From CAYULW01 sp964445815 (GTDB taxonomy: Bacteria; Bacteroidota; Bacteroidia; Flavobacteriales_E; Vicingaceae), in assembly GCA_964445815.1 (NCBI GenBank), contig CAYULW010000001.1:558001-622000 (forward strand): a stretch of DNA of 64,000 bases. Direction: 5' to 3'. Numbering within the stretch: position 1 is the stretch's first letter; each line of letters starts with the position of its first letter. Below, one piece after another: positions 35,301 through 44,090 of this stretch. The position numbers were made by a program, and so were the translations under genes. The notes under the pieces are model-generated. The model was not told the origin of the DNA and made no database searches. It was given only the letters and a program-made list of their open reading frames with translations.

Positions 35301-37308
35301 ATTGAAGGAGAATGACTTTTTGTTTATGCAGCCGAACTCAAGTGCCAGACAATTTAGCTATGTAGATAACGTCAAAGAATTATACGTCTATACAGTTGGA
35401 AGTCCAAGTATAGCCCAAACTTACGACATAAGATATTCGATTGACTCAGATGTTAGAGAACGTAATGCATGCGGAGCGACTCCAGCCTTTCTTATAGCGG
35501 TTTTAGATTCATTAAATCTGGAATCGTGGGAGACCAAATACTTTAATTTGAACCCTAACAATGACTTTGGACAGGCCAATAAAGACGATTACTGTGGTAC
35601 GAACAGAACACGTCCAGAAAAGTTTTTCATGTTCAGGACAAATAACCCTCAGCAGTTAGACACAATGAAGAATTTCCTCAAGAATGTTGTTCCCGATGGA
35701 GCATATATTGTTGTTTATACCTGGTTTGGTGTGGATTATTCAGCAATTAATACTCAAGACTCCACGATCTTGAAAACCTTTGAAGAACTGGGGAGTAACA
35801 TGATTAATTCCATCCCTGATGATTACCCTTTTATCTTTAGTGTTCAAAAAGGTAAACCTTCTACGGTGATGGAAGTAGCCGGGACAAGCGTTGATGATCA
35901 AATCGAGTTGAGGCGGGTTTTGAGTATAAGTGCTGATTTTGGTGATATTACGAGCTTAAATGTACCTTTCTCTCCAGATTGGAATAAACTTTCTTATCGT
36001 ATAAAGTCATTAGATAGTCCTTTAAGTGATAGTGTTTCCCTTGAACTAAGAGGTGAATTGGATGGTGGAGTTTACAATTCAATTACAAGATTTTCAAGAT
36101 TTAATTTAGATACTACTATTTCTACTCTTGTTAATAATAATGGATTCAAAACACTACAATTAAAACTCAGAGGATTTGATGAAAATAACCAAACTCCACC
36201 GCAACTGGAAAGATGGCAAGTAAGCGGGGAAGAGATACCGGACTTTGCACTGACTCCCAATATACATTACAGTATCAACTCTGATAGTCTACAGGAAGGG
36301 CAAGTCTTGGCGCTGGAAATAGGAGTTAAAAATATATCGATGACAGATGGCGATAGTTTGAAAATCAATTATCAGGTATTGACTGCTTCAGGTCAAATAC
36401 TTGACCTTGTTTATCCCCGTCAGAAACCTTTGCTGAAAGATAGTCTTTTGATCAGCAAGATAGAGGTGCCGACGAACGGACTGCTAGGCAGAAATAAGTT
36501 ATTAATAGAAGTCAATCCCAATAATGATCAAGCAGAATATCACGGGTTTAACAATATTGGTCAGATTGACTTCCTTGTGTATGGAGATCAACTTAACCCT
36601 TTGATTGATGTCACTTTTGATGGACGACATATTTTAAATCGTGAGATTGTTTCAGCACAACCCGAAATAATAATTCAGTTGGAAGATGAAAACAGTTATC
36701 TTGCTTTAGATGATACATCAGTCTTCTCTATCTTTTTAAGACATCCTGATGGTAATGAAGAGTTGATGAATTTTGGAACTTCAGGAACAATTATTGACTT
36801 TATTCCGGCGACTTTACCGGATAACAAGGCAACAGCCAGGCTTAGGCCATTACTCCATAAAGATGGCGTTTATGGATTAAGAATCCAGGCCTTTGATAAA
36901 TCGGGCAATACTTCTGGTAGCACTGATTATTTTGTAGAGTTTGAAGTGGTCAATCGATCAACTATTACTCATTTAGTGAATTATCCCAATCCTTTTTCTA
37001 CAAGCACTCGATTCGTATTTACTTTAACCGGATCTCAGGTTCCGGATCAAATGCAGATTCAGATTTTAACTGTGACCGGCAAGGTGGTTAGGGAGATCGA
37101 TCAATTTGAATTAGGTGACATACACATTGGAAATAACATTACTGAATTTGCTTGGGACGGTAAGGATGAATATGGAGATCAGTTGGCTAATGGAGTTTAT
37201 CTTTATCGGGTCAGAGCAAAAATAAACGGCAATAATATTGAACACAGAGATAGTGAGGCGGACAACTTCTTTACCAAAGAGTTTGGCAAAATGTATTTGC
37301 TGAGATAA
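32329..37308 (+). CDS. porU: T9SS C-terminal signal peptidase/sortase PorU
   Basis: 1659 residues, clearly longer than P. gingivalis PorU (~1160). Signal peptide (MKHFYLLLLLVAIVRSFAQ). Peptidase family C25 (gingipain-like) domain ~400-770 with catalytic pair His627 (TFFGHASAAGGFD) and Cys658 (LANSCFSGNY). Downstream (~780-1540) are beta-rich Ig/CARDB-like modules, then a C-terminal FlgD/CTD-like module (YPNPFSTSTRF ~1555, ending GVYLYRV and a basic tail). PorU removes the CTD of cargo and attaches it to anionic LPS at the cell surface, working with PorV. The extra ~500 residues compared with the P. gingivalis protein are the CARDB-like part. Confidence 0.94.
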   Translation: MKHFYLLLLLVAIVRSFAQNAGNEWINYNQEYFVFKVYEDGIYRITHQDLLQANIPVNALDPRHIQIFARGKEVPLYVEGEGDGVFNTSDFIEFYGTKNDGWIDSVFYQSRTNQPNPYYSLISDTIYYYLTWNNSISNRRIAQENAIDFGNYFPASFIWKEEVIAYNSTYYDGETEVSRATDPDYVESEGWMDRPISKGGSANYTLSFVNRYQAGPFVNLEIQYSGESDWGALSNGDHHVRISVGGQTKDDVFEGYDLRKMSFSFSPSNVIGGNNTLTYQSIDDLGSGADRTAVSFIKYSYPHTLVLRNSFDYSFQIDDHSSQSKQYLEFLNFNGGNAPVFYDLTNHKRIRVIRTLNSYRALVPNSGGKKSCYIANASEIKQVSIESIGNNNFFVDYAGQNVDSAYIMLYHSSLLNEVSRYANFRLNKGYYPLLVDVQQLYHQFGYGVSKNPLSIRNFIDFAFANFNTPPQYLFLIGKSVNHKEARKEALKFNQNLVPSFGNPSVDNLLASGLQGTNLESPIPIGRLSAKNLADLGAYLNKVIEYESATTSDWMKKALHFAGGLSLLETNQFENFFKNYENEFNSPPMGGTAQLFKKSTSIPIQTTLSDSIRTLINSGVSLMTFFGHASAAGGFDISIDSPDKLNNRGKYPVILANSCFSGNYHQADVLSVAEQYVLENNKGSIAFIASGNLGFASTLNTYSSALYKNLASENYGKSLAENMIETVKDIQVSNTRGSLRLVCLEMSLQGDPAIKLNPHALPDYRVREQDVSVSPSQITSDLDSFNVHIQLYNIGLANNDTVLVQVNHQFPESTKDTVYFQQIPNLFYKRSLDLTLPIDLVNGIGQNEFSIIIDPNNTIPELQELNNRVDFEVMVRSGDIIPVYPYNYSIVGQQVVKLSASTAFALEESKEYLFELDTSSQFNSLLKESNSLISSGGIIEWEPNLLKNMPDSQVYFWRITKAPQPGESPQWRQSSFQYIPNEQGWAQDHFDQLKENDFLFMQPNSSARQFSYVDNVKELYVYTVGSPSIAQTYDIRYSIDSDVRERNACGATPAFLIAVLDSLNLESWETKYFNLNPNNDFGQANKDDYCGTNRTRPEKFFMFRTNNPQQLDTMKNFLKNVVPDGAYIVVYTWFGVDYSAINTQDSTILKTFEELGSNMINSIPDDYPFIFSVQKGKPSTVMEVAGTSVDDQIELRRVLSISADFGDITSLNVPFSPDWNKLSYRIKSLDSPLSDSVSLELRGELDGGVYNSITRFSRFNLDTTISTLVNNNGFKTLQLKLRGFDENNQTPPQLERWQVSGEEIPDFALTPNIHYSINSDSLQEGQVLALEIGVKNISMTDGDSLKINYQVLTASGQILDLVYPRQKPLLKDSLLISKIEVPTNGLLGRNKLLIEVNPNNDQAEYHGFNNIGQIDFLVYGDQLNPLIDVTFDGRHILNREIVSAQPEIIIQLEDENSYLALDDTSVFSIFLRHPDGNEELMNFGTSGTIIDFIPATLPDNKATARLRPLLHKDGVYGLRIQAFDKSGNTSGSTDYFVEFEVVNRSTITHLVNYPNPFSTSTRFVFTLTGSQVPDQMQIQILTVTGKVVREIDQFELGDIHIGNNITEFAWDGKDEYGDQLANGVYLYRVRAKINGNNIEHRDSEADNFFTKEFGKMYLLR

Positions 37309-37315
37309 GAAAGAC

Positions 37316-38932
37316 CTACTTTATGACTTTAAATAGAATTCGTTGCTCTTCAACCAAGATTTCTGCCACATAAATACCTTTTGATAAATTACTCATCTGT
37401 ATTCTAGCCTGATTCGAGTTGTACTTTTCAACCTCCGTATTTACCTGTCGGCCTAATTGATCTAAAATCCGGACTTGTGTCATTTCATATTTGCTCCTGC
37501 AATTAATAAAAAGTACATCGTTTACGGGGTTTGGAAAAATTTCAAAATCTTGTCGCGCAATTTTTTCTTCCATACCTACCACAATAGATGTTGCGGTAAT
37601 CGGGATAGTAAAGCTGGATTGACTGCCAGGTATATTGGTTGAAAAGCTAAGTGTTTCATTAATATTTGAAGGGCCACTTTGAGTTTGAATAATGACTCTG
37701 ATCTGAATGGCTTCTCCGGGTTGTAAAGTAGTATTAGTGCCGGAATTTGCACCGAAGCTAAGGATAGCCGTATTGCTCAAGCCGAAATTGCTGAAATTGA
37801 TGTTAAGATTCCCTCTGTTTACCAATACATAATCAAAGGTGTCAGGATTTTGATTAATGACATTGCCAAAGTTAATGCTGCTCTGCAATACATCTAGACC
37901 AAAACTCTGTGGGGCACTGGAAAGACTCACAAAGTTAGTAATGCGTTTTTCAAGTTGTGGATAGTCTACAAATGGGTTTCTATTGTTTTGTATGGCATAA
38001 ATCGCATTATTTCTGGCTTTTTCAGCCTGAGCGGGTGAATAAGTATTGTGCCATTGACGTAGAATATTTTCTTGGCCGGAGAAGTGATTAGCGTAGTCCT
38101 GATAACGAATCACAAAGTACATCATCGCACGGGCTGTTTGTCCTTTTTGTGCATTTCTCGGTTCAAAAGTCCCGCTACTTTTTTTAGAACCTCCCTGCGA
38201 CCATGAACCACTTCCTGTTACTACTCCGAAAGGCAAATTTCCTCTTTGGCTGTTAGCTGTGACATCAGTCGAAAAGAGATGATGTATATCACTTCGCATT
38301 GGCAAATTTTGATTAAAAAACCCTTGAGGGAAGGTATGTTCACAGTTAAAGTTATTGCTATTGGCTCCAGAACGACTATTAAAAGTGGCGGTTCTTCCTG
38401 TATAAACACATTCTACCTGACCACCATTATTGTCTATACTAGAATACATGTTATCTCTTGCGCCATTATAACTTAATTGAGTATACCCTTGTCCCAATCT
38501 TGTTTTTAATGCTGTTTTTAAAGCTTCTTCAGAAAGGTTTTCCGTTGAGTTGTAGTAAGCATTTGAAAATTTCCCTTGTCCAATTAAATCAATAGGTTCA
38601 TAGCCACTTGTACCATTATGTTGAATAATCATTTCGCTGTTATGCAAGATGTTTTGCTTAGGCGCGAAATACACCCAAATGGATTGAGAACCTTGATAAG
38701 GAATAGTAAAATTTTGTTGCTTTACGAAAAAAGGTTGCTCATTGTAAATGGTGTAAAACTTAAACCCTGTTACTGTTATGGCACTAGATTCCAGATTTTG
38801 CAATGTAATTTGTATACTATCCGTTGTGCCTTCAAAAACATTCCCAAAGTTGATTTGAGATGCACTCGGTCTAATAACCTGACCATAGGTTAGCAAGGGA
38901 AACATCAAGCAGTAAAGGAGTAGTTTTCGCAT
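37316..38932 (-). CDS. Secreted endonuclease I-family nuclease with T9SS sorting domain
   Basis: 538 residues. Signal peptide (MRKLLLYCLMFPLLTYGQ). Residues ~19-120 form an ASPM/choice-of-anchor-D Ig-like domain (FGNVFEGTTDSIQITLQNL). The endonuclease I domain (~125-330) shows CEHTFPQGFF, the His-rich MRSDIHHLFSTD and NSQRGNLPFG, as in EndA/BsnI nucleases. A second Ig-like domain (FGNVINQNPDTFDYVL, ~345-445) follows, and a T9SS type-A sorting domain (~455-538, FEIFPNPVNDVLF ... SKGIYVAEILV ... FKVIK). Likely degrades external DNA for nutrients or phosphate. Convergent with porU (7 bp between ends). Confidence 0.92.
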   Translation of the reverse strand: MRKLLLYCLMFPLLTYGQVIRPSASQINFGNVFEGTTDSIQITLQNLESSAITVTGFKFYTIYNEQPFFVKQQNFTIPYQGSQSIWVYFAPKQNILHNSEMIIQHNGTSGYEPIDLIGQGKFSNAYYNSTENLSEEALKTALKTRLGQGYTQLSYNGARDNMYSSIDNNGGQVECVYTGRTATFNSRSGANSNNFNCEHTFPQGFFNQNLPMRSDIHHLFSTDVTANSQRGNLPFGVVTGSGSWSQGGSKKSSGTFEPRNAQKGQTARAMMYFVIRYQDYANHFSGQENILRQWHNTYSPAQAEKARNNAIYAIQNNRNPFVDYPQLEKRITNFVSLSSAPQSFGLDVLQSSINFGNVINQNPDTFDYVLVNRGNLNINFSNFGLSNTAILSFGANSGTNTTLQPGEAIQIRVIIQTQSGPSNINETLSFSTNIPGSQSSFTIPITATSIVVGMEEKIARQDFEIFPNPVNDVLFINCRSKYEMTQVRILDQLGRQVNTEVEKYNSNQARIQMSNLSKGIYVAEILVEEQRILFKVIK

Positions 38933-38966
38933 ATCAAATGGGTTTAAAATGCGAAGTTAATATTAA

Positions 38967-38974
38967 TACTTTTG
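38967..38974 (+). promoter_or_regulatory. Candidate -7 promoter box of lnt
   Basis: TACTTTTG fits TAnnTTTG; predicted start ~38981 lies 13 bases before the lnt ATG. No clear TTTG 19-21 bp upstream. Confidence 0.45.
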
Positions 38975-38993
38975 CAGACCACGACAGAATTGA

Positions 38994-40622
38994 ATGAAGA
39001 GTTTTAGATTACTTGGTTTCGCTTTATTCTCGGGATGCACTCTTGCCCTGTCTTGGCCTCATATTGGTGGCTTAACAGAAGTCATTTTTTTGTCCTTACT
39101 GCCCTTATTATGGGTAGAACATCTTTTAAGTCATGCAAAACGTTCGGCCTTATCCGTTTTTGCTTATGCTTATCTCACTTTCTTCGTATTTAACTTATTA
39201 ACCACCTGGTGGATCAAGAATGCGGATTTTATGGGTGCATGTATGGCTATCATCTGTAATTCTTTTTTTATGGCAACAGTCTTTTGGCTGTTTCATCTCA
39301 CCAAAAAATGGATAGGAGAAAAGGAAGGTTATATTTCCCTGCCCATTTATTGGTTGGCCTTTGAATATCTGCACCTGAATTGGGAGTTATCCTGGTCATG
39401 GTTGACTTTTGGAAATGCTTTTGCAACTGACATAAAACAGATTCAATGGTACGAATACACGGGAGTCTTGGGCGGTAGCTTATGGGTACTGACAATTAAT
39501 GTGTTAACTTTTAAAATAGTTAAAAGTTATAGGCTAGCTAAGCACCTGAATAAAAGACTGCTGGTCATTGTCCTTTTAGTGTTTCTTACTCCCAAATATA
39601 TCGGTTATAGAATGTTTAACTCTTATCAAGAAGGAAATGAGAGTTACGAGTTTGTGGTTGTTCAACCCAATATTGATCCTTATAAAGAGAAGTTTAGTGG
39701 CTTAACGTCTTCTGATCAAATTGACCGAATGGTTCAATTGGCGAAAAAAGAAATCACAAAAGAGACTGACTACCTTATTTTGCCGGAAACCGCTTTCCCG
39801 GAGGCGATATGGGAGCATTCCATTCAAGATTCATATGGCTATCAAAAATTTAAGAATCTGGTGGATTCAAACCCAAAGTTGAAAGTTATTGTTGGTTTAT
39901 CCAGTGCTTTATTCTATGAGCAAGGGGCAGAACTTTCTGAAACGGCGAAACAATTTAGAGATGCTTCAGGATGGTACGATGAATACAATACGGCAATACT
40001 GATTGATAGTACTGAGCATGTACCTATCCACCATAAATCCAAGTTGGTTTTGGGAGTAGAGAAACTGCCCTTTGTAAATTCAATTCCTTTCATAAAAAAG
40101 TTGTCCATTAACCTTGGAGGAACTTCAGGACAGCTTGGAACTCAAAGTCATCCAAGTGTTTTTTTTAGTGCCGATAGTTCTGTAGCAATCGCACCCATTA
40201 TTTGCTATGAGTCAATTTTTGGAGAATACGTCAATCAATATGCTCAGTCAGGCGCAAATATTTTTACGATTATTACCAATGATGGCTGGTGGGGAGATAC
40301 TCCGGGCTATAAGCAACATTTATCCTATGCTTCGCTACGAGCAATTGAAAACAGAAGAAGTATTGCCCGTTCTGCAAATACAGGAATATCAGCATTTATC
40401 AACCAAAAAGGAGAGATTTCTGATTCAACGCCATGGTGGGAGCAAGCAGTGATAAAGCAAAATCTGAACTTGAACAATAAAAGAACATTCTACAGTACAC
40501 ATGGTGATTACATAGGAAGAGTAGCTGCTTTTATTGCGCTACTTACCTTGTTATTGACAGTTGTCAAAAAAATGAATAAAACCGCTTCGCGTTTGAATTT
40601 AAAGAAGCAGATGAATCCATAA
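38994..40622 (+). CDS. lnt: Apolipoprotein N-acyltransferase
   Basis: 542 residues: six or so N-terminal membrane helices (~1-205) and a periplasmic nitrilase-like domain (~215-500), then a final membrane helix (~505-525). The catalytic triad is visible as Glu265 (LILPETAFPEA), Lys357 (VEKLPF) and Cys404 (IICYESIFGEY), equivalent to E267-K335-C387 of E. coli Lnt. Adds the third acyl chain to lipoproteins at the inner membrane. A tail of ~20 basic residues follows the last helix. Confidence 0.95.
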   Translation: MKSFRLLGFALFSGCTLALSWPHIGGLTEVIFLSLLPLLWVEHLLSHAKRSALSVFAYAYLTFFVFNLLTTWWIKNADFMGACMAIICNSFFMATVFWLFHLTKKWIGEKEGYISLPIYWLAFEYLHLNWELSWSWLTFGNAFATDIKQIQWYEYTGVLGGSLWVLTINVLTFKIVKSYRLAKHLNKRLLVIVLLVFLTPKYIGYRMFNSYQEGNESYEFVVVQPNIDPYKEKFSGLTSSDQIDRMVQLAKKEITKETDYLILPETAFPEAIWEHSIQDSYGYQKFKNLVDSNPKLKVIVGLSSALFYEQGAELSETAKQFRDASGWYDEYNTAILIDSTEHVPIHHKSKLVLGVEKLPFVNSIPFIKKLSINLGGTSGQLGTQSHPSVFFSADSSVAIAPIICYESIFGEYVNQYAQSGANIFTIITNDGWWGDTPGYKQHLSYASLRAIENRRSIARSANTGISAFINQKGEISDSTPWWEQAVIKQNLNLNNKRTFYSTHGDYIGRVAAFIALLTLLLTVVKKMNKTASRLNLKKQMNP

Positions 40623-40627
40623 CTTTG
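40620..40627 (+). promoter_or_regulatory. Candidate -7 promoter box of lpdA
   Basis: TAACTTTG (perfect TAnnTTTG) overlaps the lnt stop codon; a TTTG occurs 24 bp upstream, slightly farther than usual. Start expected ~12 bases before the lpdA ATG. Confidence 0.5.
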
Positions 40628-40645
40628 TAAAATAAATAGTTTAAG

Positions 40646-42043
40646 ATGGAAAAATACGATGTAGTTGTTATTGGATCAGGCCCGGGAGGTTATGTTTGTG
40701 CCATAAGAAATGCCCAATTGGGTAAGAAAACAGCTTTAATTGAGAAATATGATACTTTAGGAGGAACCTGTTTGAATGTGGGCTGTATTCCATCTAAAGC
40801 TCTGCTAGATTCATCAGAACACTATCATCAGGCGAAGCATGACTTTAAAACGCACGGGATTAGTTTGACTAACTTGAAAGTAGACTTTCCTCAAATGATA
40901 GAGAGAAAAAGGGGGGTTGTAGAACAAACTGTTGGAGGAATTGACTTTTTAATGAAGAAAAACAAGATTGATGTTTTTCATGGTCATGGTTCTTTTGTTG
41001 ATGCGAATACAATAAAAATTGATGGAAAGGATTCGCAAGAGATCAAAGCTGAAAATGTGGTAATCGCTACCGGGTCAAAGCCGGGCTCATTGCCTTTTAT
41101 TGAAATAGATAAGAAAAGAGTAATTACTTCTACCGAGGCATTGGAGCTTGCAGAGCTTCCCAAGTCATTGGTGATTATTGGAGGTGGAGTTATTGGTTTG
41201 GAATTAGGTTCGGTTTATGCACGATTAGGCACAGAAGTAACTGTTGTTGAATTTATGGATCGTATTATCCCGACTATGGATTCTACAATGAGTAAAGAGT
41301 TGATGAAGTCACTAAAGAAGTTAGGAGTCAAATTTGCACTTTCGCACAAAGTAAAAGACGTTAAGAACAACGGAAAGTCCGTCACAATTAAGGCAGATGA
41401 TAAGAAAGGAGCTGAAGTCAGCTGGAATGCAGACTATTGCTTGGTATCTGTAGGAAGAATTCCATACACGGCAGGACTTGGACTTGAAAATGCGGGTGTG
41501 AAAGTCGATGAAAGGGGCAGGGTTGAGGTCAATGAAAAATTGCAAACAAATGTCTCTTCCATTTATGCCATTGGTGATGTGGTCAAAGGGGCAATGCTAG
41601 CACATAAGGCCGAAGAAGAAGGAACCTTTGTCGCTGAGGTAATCAATGGCGAAAAACCACATATTGACTATAATTTAATTCCGGGAGTAGTATATACTTG
41701 GCCTGAAGTGGCGAGTGTGGGTAAAACGGAAGAGCAATTGAAGGAAGAGAAAGTAAAATATAAAGTTGGATCTTTTCCTTTTAAGGCAAGTGGTAGGGCC
41801 AGAGCGAGCATGGACACAGATGGTCTGATTAAAGTCTTGGCAGATGAAGAAACAGATGAAATTTTAGGTGTTCACATGTGTGGACCAAGGGCAGCAGATA
41901 TGATTGCAGAAGCAGTTGTGGCTATGGAATACCGAGCGACAGCAGAAGACATTTCAAGAATGAGTCATGCGCATCCTACTTTTACAGAATCATTTAGGGA
42001 AGCAACTTTAGACGCAACAGGAAAAAGGGCGATTCATATTTAA
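40646..42043 (+). CDS. lpdA: Dihydrolipoyl dehydrogenase (E3)
   Basis: 465 residues. FAD-binding GxGxxG (VVIGSGPGGYV, ~7-17), redox disulphide GGTCLNVGCIPSKALL (Cys ~42/47), NAD-binding GGGVIGLELGSVYARLG (~180), and the dimer-interface active-site HAHPTFTESF (His~445, Glu~450). Re-oxidises lipoamide for the pyruvate and 2-oxoglutarate dehydrogenase and glycine cleavage complexes. No E1/E2 genes are nearby. Confidence 0.96.
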   Translation: MEKYDVVVIGSGPGGYVCAIRNAQLGKKTALIEKYDTLGGTCLNVGCIPSKALLDSSEHYHQAKHDFKTHGISLTNLKVDFPQMIERKRGVVEQTVGGIDFLMKKNKIDVFHGHGSFVDANTIKIDGKDSQEIKAENVVIATGSKPGSLPFIEIDKKRVITSTEALELAELPKSLVIIGGGVIGLELGSVYARLGTEVTVVEFMDRIIPTMDSTMSKELMKSLKKLGVKFALSHKVKDVKNNGKSVTIKADDKKGAEVSWNADYCLVSVGRIPYTAGLGLENAGVKVDERGRVEVNEKLQTNVSSIYAIGDVVKGAMLAHKAEEEGTFVAEVINGEKPHIDYNLIPGVVYTWPEVASVGKTEEQLKEEKVKYKVGSFPFKASGRARASMDTDGLIKVLADEETDEILGVHMCGPRAADMIAEAVVAMEYRATAEDISRMSHAHPTFTESFREATLDATGKRAIHI

Positions 42044-42061
42044 GGCATAGTACTTTGAACA

Positions 42062-42092
42062 AATCAGTAAAAGCCTTGTCTTTTTGCTGATT
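42062..42092 (+). other. Hairpin between lpdA and hemH
   Basis: Arms AATCAG / CTGATT extended inward by AAAAG / CTTTT-type pairs (about 12 bp with G-T pairs, 7-nt loop). No T-run follows, so it is at best a weak terminator or an mRNA-stabilising element in front of hemH. Confidence 0.4.
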
Positions 42093-42105
42093 AAGTCAAC
42101 TATTT

Positions 42106-43119
42106 ATGGGAAAAACAGGTGTTCTTCTGATTAATTTGGGTACTCCCGATAATGCAAAATGGGCAGATGTAAGACGTTACCTGTCTGAGTTTTTAAACGA
42201 TCCTAGAGTTATTGACATTCCTTGGCTGGCAAGGAAGCTACTGGTAAATGGTATCATTGTGCCTTTTCGATCTTTTTCATCAACAAAAATTTACAAAGAG
42301 TTATGGACAGACGAAGGTTCTCCTTTATTAATCTATGGTGAAAGAGTTCGAGACATGTTGCAAGAAAATCTCGGTGATCAGTTTGGTGTTCACTTAGCCA
42401 TGCGCTATCAAAACCCAAGCTTAGAAAAGGTACTGGGAGAAATGCGCCTTGAGAATTACACCAAAATAATTATCCTGCCGCTTTTTCCTCATTATGCTTC
42501 GGCAAGTAGTGGGTCAGCCATGGAAAAAGCAATGCGCATTATTAGCAAGTGGTGGGTTATTCCTGAGTTAGCTATCGTTTCTCAGTTTTGGGATCATCCC
42601 GGTTATATAAAGGCCTTTGTAGAAAGGGGAAAGCAATACAATATTGATGAATACGATCATGTTTTATTCAGTTACCATGGCTTGCCCGAGCGCCATGTAG
42701 ATAAAGTTTACGAAGATGGTAAGCCTTGTGCAGATCATAATTGTGAGCATGAATTGACCGAGGATAACAAATATTGTTATAAAGCAACTTGTTATGCCAC
42801 AACTCGACTATTGGCGGATGCATTAAATATACCGGAAGAGAAATATACGGTGGCCTTTCAGTCTCGTTTAGATAAGAAGTGGTTAGAGCCATTTTCAGAT
42901 GAAGTAGTGAAAGAAAGAGCCGAAAAAGGGGATAAAAAATTATTAGCCTTTAGTCCGGCTTTTATAGCTGATTGTTTGGAAACTACGGTTGAAATTGGAA
43001 GTGAGTATCAGGAGATTTTTGAGGAGCACGGAGGTGAAAAAGTACAATTAGTAGAGAGTTTGAACGATCATCCTCTTTGGGTAGAAGCTTTAGAAGAAAT
43101 GGTGAGAAGCAGAGTCTAA
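42106..43119 (+). CDS. hemH: Ferrochelatase
   Basis: 337 residues. Starts GKTGVLLINLGTPDNAKWADVRRYL, standard for HemH. Catalytic His191 lies in FSYHGLPERHV and the conserved Glu in ADCLETTVEIGSEY. Four Cys (208, 213, 224, 229: CADHNC...CYKATC) form a compact cluster after the catalytic His; this Cys pattern is known in many Bacteroidota ferrochelatases and could bind metal. Inserts Fe2+ into protoporphyrin IX in the last step of haem synthesis. Overlaps the next (convergent) gene by 4 bp. A broken copy of this gene lies ~970 bp downstream. Confidence 0.95.
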   Translation: MGKTGVLLINLGTPDNAKWADVRRYLSEFLNDPRVIDIPWLARKLLVNGIIVPFRSFSSTKIYKELWTDEGSPLLIYGERVRDMLQENLGDQFGVHLAMRYQNPSLEKVLGEMRLENYTKIIILPLFPHYASASSGSAMEKAMRIISKWWVIPELAIVSQFWDHPGYIKAFVERGKQYNIDEYDHVLFSYHGLPERHVDKVYEDGKPCADHNCEHELTEDNKYCYKATCYATTRLLADALNIPEEKYTVAFQSRLDKKWLEPFSDEVVKERAEKGDKKLLAFSPAFIADCLETTVEIGSEYQEIFEEHGGEKVQLVESLNDHPLWVEALEEMVRSRV

Positions 43120-44033
43120 TTCTTAACGAGAATTGGATTCAACTCTGATATATTGTTGTCGAATGATACTTTAATATAGTAGAATCCTGATTTCAAGTCC
43201 TTTAGATCTAGCTCAAAATGAATGGAGTTAATTGTTTTTTTTTCAACTAAGTTACCATGAGAGGAAAATATTTCCACACCTGTTATTTTCTGATTTGATT
43301 TTAGATTTAAAATTCCATTAGAAGGATTTGGGTAAACCGAACATAACTTCACTTTGTTCTCAAGAAGTCCAACCGTATTGGGCGGAATTATCGAATCAAG
43401 TTGATATGCTTTAAGATTTATCCCATGTCTACTTTGTTCAAATTCTACAAAAACTACAGGTATCTGATGGATAGTATCAAAATTATACCAAGTATCATAA
43501 TAATAAGTCGTACTGTGAGCCGGAGATCCGACATCTGTACAAACCTGAGAATTCTTGAACCTTACAGTTGGAATAGTATCGTTTTTAATAATAATAGTTT
43601 CAAAAGACGTGCTTACATTACCTGATTTGCTATATGAATTTCCATTATAGCAATCAAAAAGCTGGGTAGTACCTGCATTTGATATAGGAGCAGGTAAATT
43701 ACCTAAATTAAGGTTAAGTGAAGCTCCACTTCCGTATGGATTTGGTACACTCATTCTCGTAACATTATTGTTGGTAATTCTAAAACTCAGATGGCCTAAA
43801 CGAAATGTTCTAGTAGGAGAATTAATGTGATTACTGGAGAATCTTAAAGCTATAGTATCAATAATTTGTGGAGGGCCACTAAGAGATTTTGTAATGTAAA
43901 TAAATTCTGTTCCATTAGGAAAACTGGGAGATATATTTGATCTTGTTAATACAATTTGCGCATTAACTGATTTTAGCGCGTTCATTAGCACTAAAACAAT
44001 TAAAAATTTCAATAATATTCGATTCTTCGTCAT
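43116..44033 (-). CDS. Secreted T9SS-cargo protein of unknown function
   Basis: 305 residues. Signal peptide ~1-25 (LLKFLIVLVLMNALKSVNAQ). The middle (~26-220) is beta-rich, with Asn/Ser/Thr-rich strands such as IYITKSLSGPPQIIDTIALRF; no known domain recognised. Residues ~228-305 are a T9SS type-A sorting domain (LCSVYPNPSNGILNLKS ... LVEKKTI ... LKSGFYYIKVSF), so the protein is exported and probably anchored to LPS. It lies between hemH and a decayed hemH fragment and is absent from the conserved gene pattern of the neighbours, which suggests recent arrival. Confidence 0.82.
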   Translation of the reverse strand: MTKNRILLKFLIVLVLMNALKSVNAQIVLTRSNISPSFPNGTEFIYITKSLSGPPQIIDTIALRFSSNHINSPTRTFRLGHLSFRITNNNVTRMSVPNPYGSGASLNLNLGNLPAPISNAGTTQLFDCYNGNSYSKSGNVSTSFETIIIKNDTIPTVRFKNSQVCTDVGSPAHSTTYYYDTWYNFDTIHQIPVVFVEFEQSRHGINLKAYQLDSIIPPNTVGLLENKVKLCSVYPNPSNGILNLKSNQKITGVEIFSSHGNLVEKKTINSIHFELDLKDLKSGFYYIKVSFDNNISELNPILVKN

Positions 44034-44050
44034 TACAAATTGTTACTATG

Positions 44051-44077
44051 ATATAGCAAATTAATTATTTGCTATAT
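44051..44077. promoter_or_regulatory. Inverted repeat upstream of the T9SS cargo gene (possible operator)
   Basis: Perfect 11-bp arms ATATAGCAAAT / ATTTGCTATAT with a 5-nt spacer, 18-44 bp upstream of the cargo-gene ATG. On the minus strand it overlaps a near-match promoter box (TTAATTTG). Could be a repressor site or simply a hairpin. Confidence 0.4.
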
Positions 44078-44090
44078 GTGTTCGAAAGAA

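Noticed and set aside
42721..42792. Four-Cys cluster in ferrochelatase as a novel insertion
   Set aside because: I recall a similar Cys pattern in many Bacteroidota ferrochelatases, so it is a family trait.
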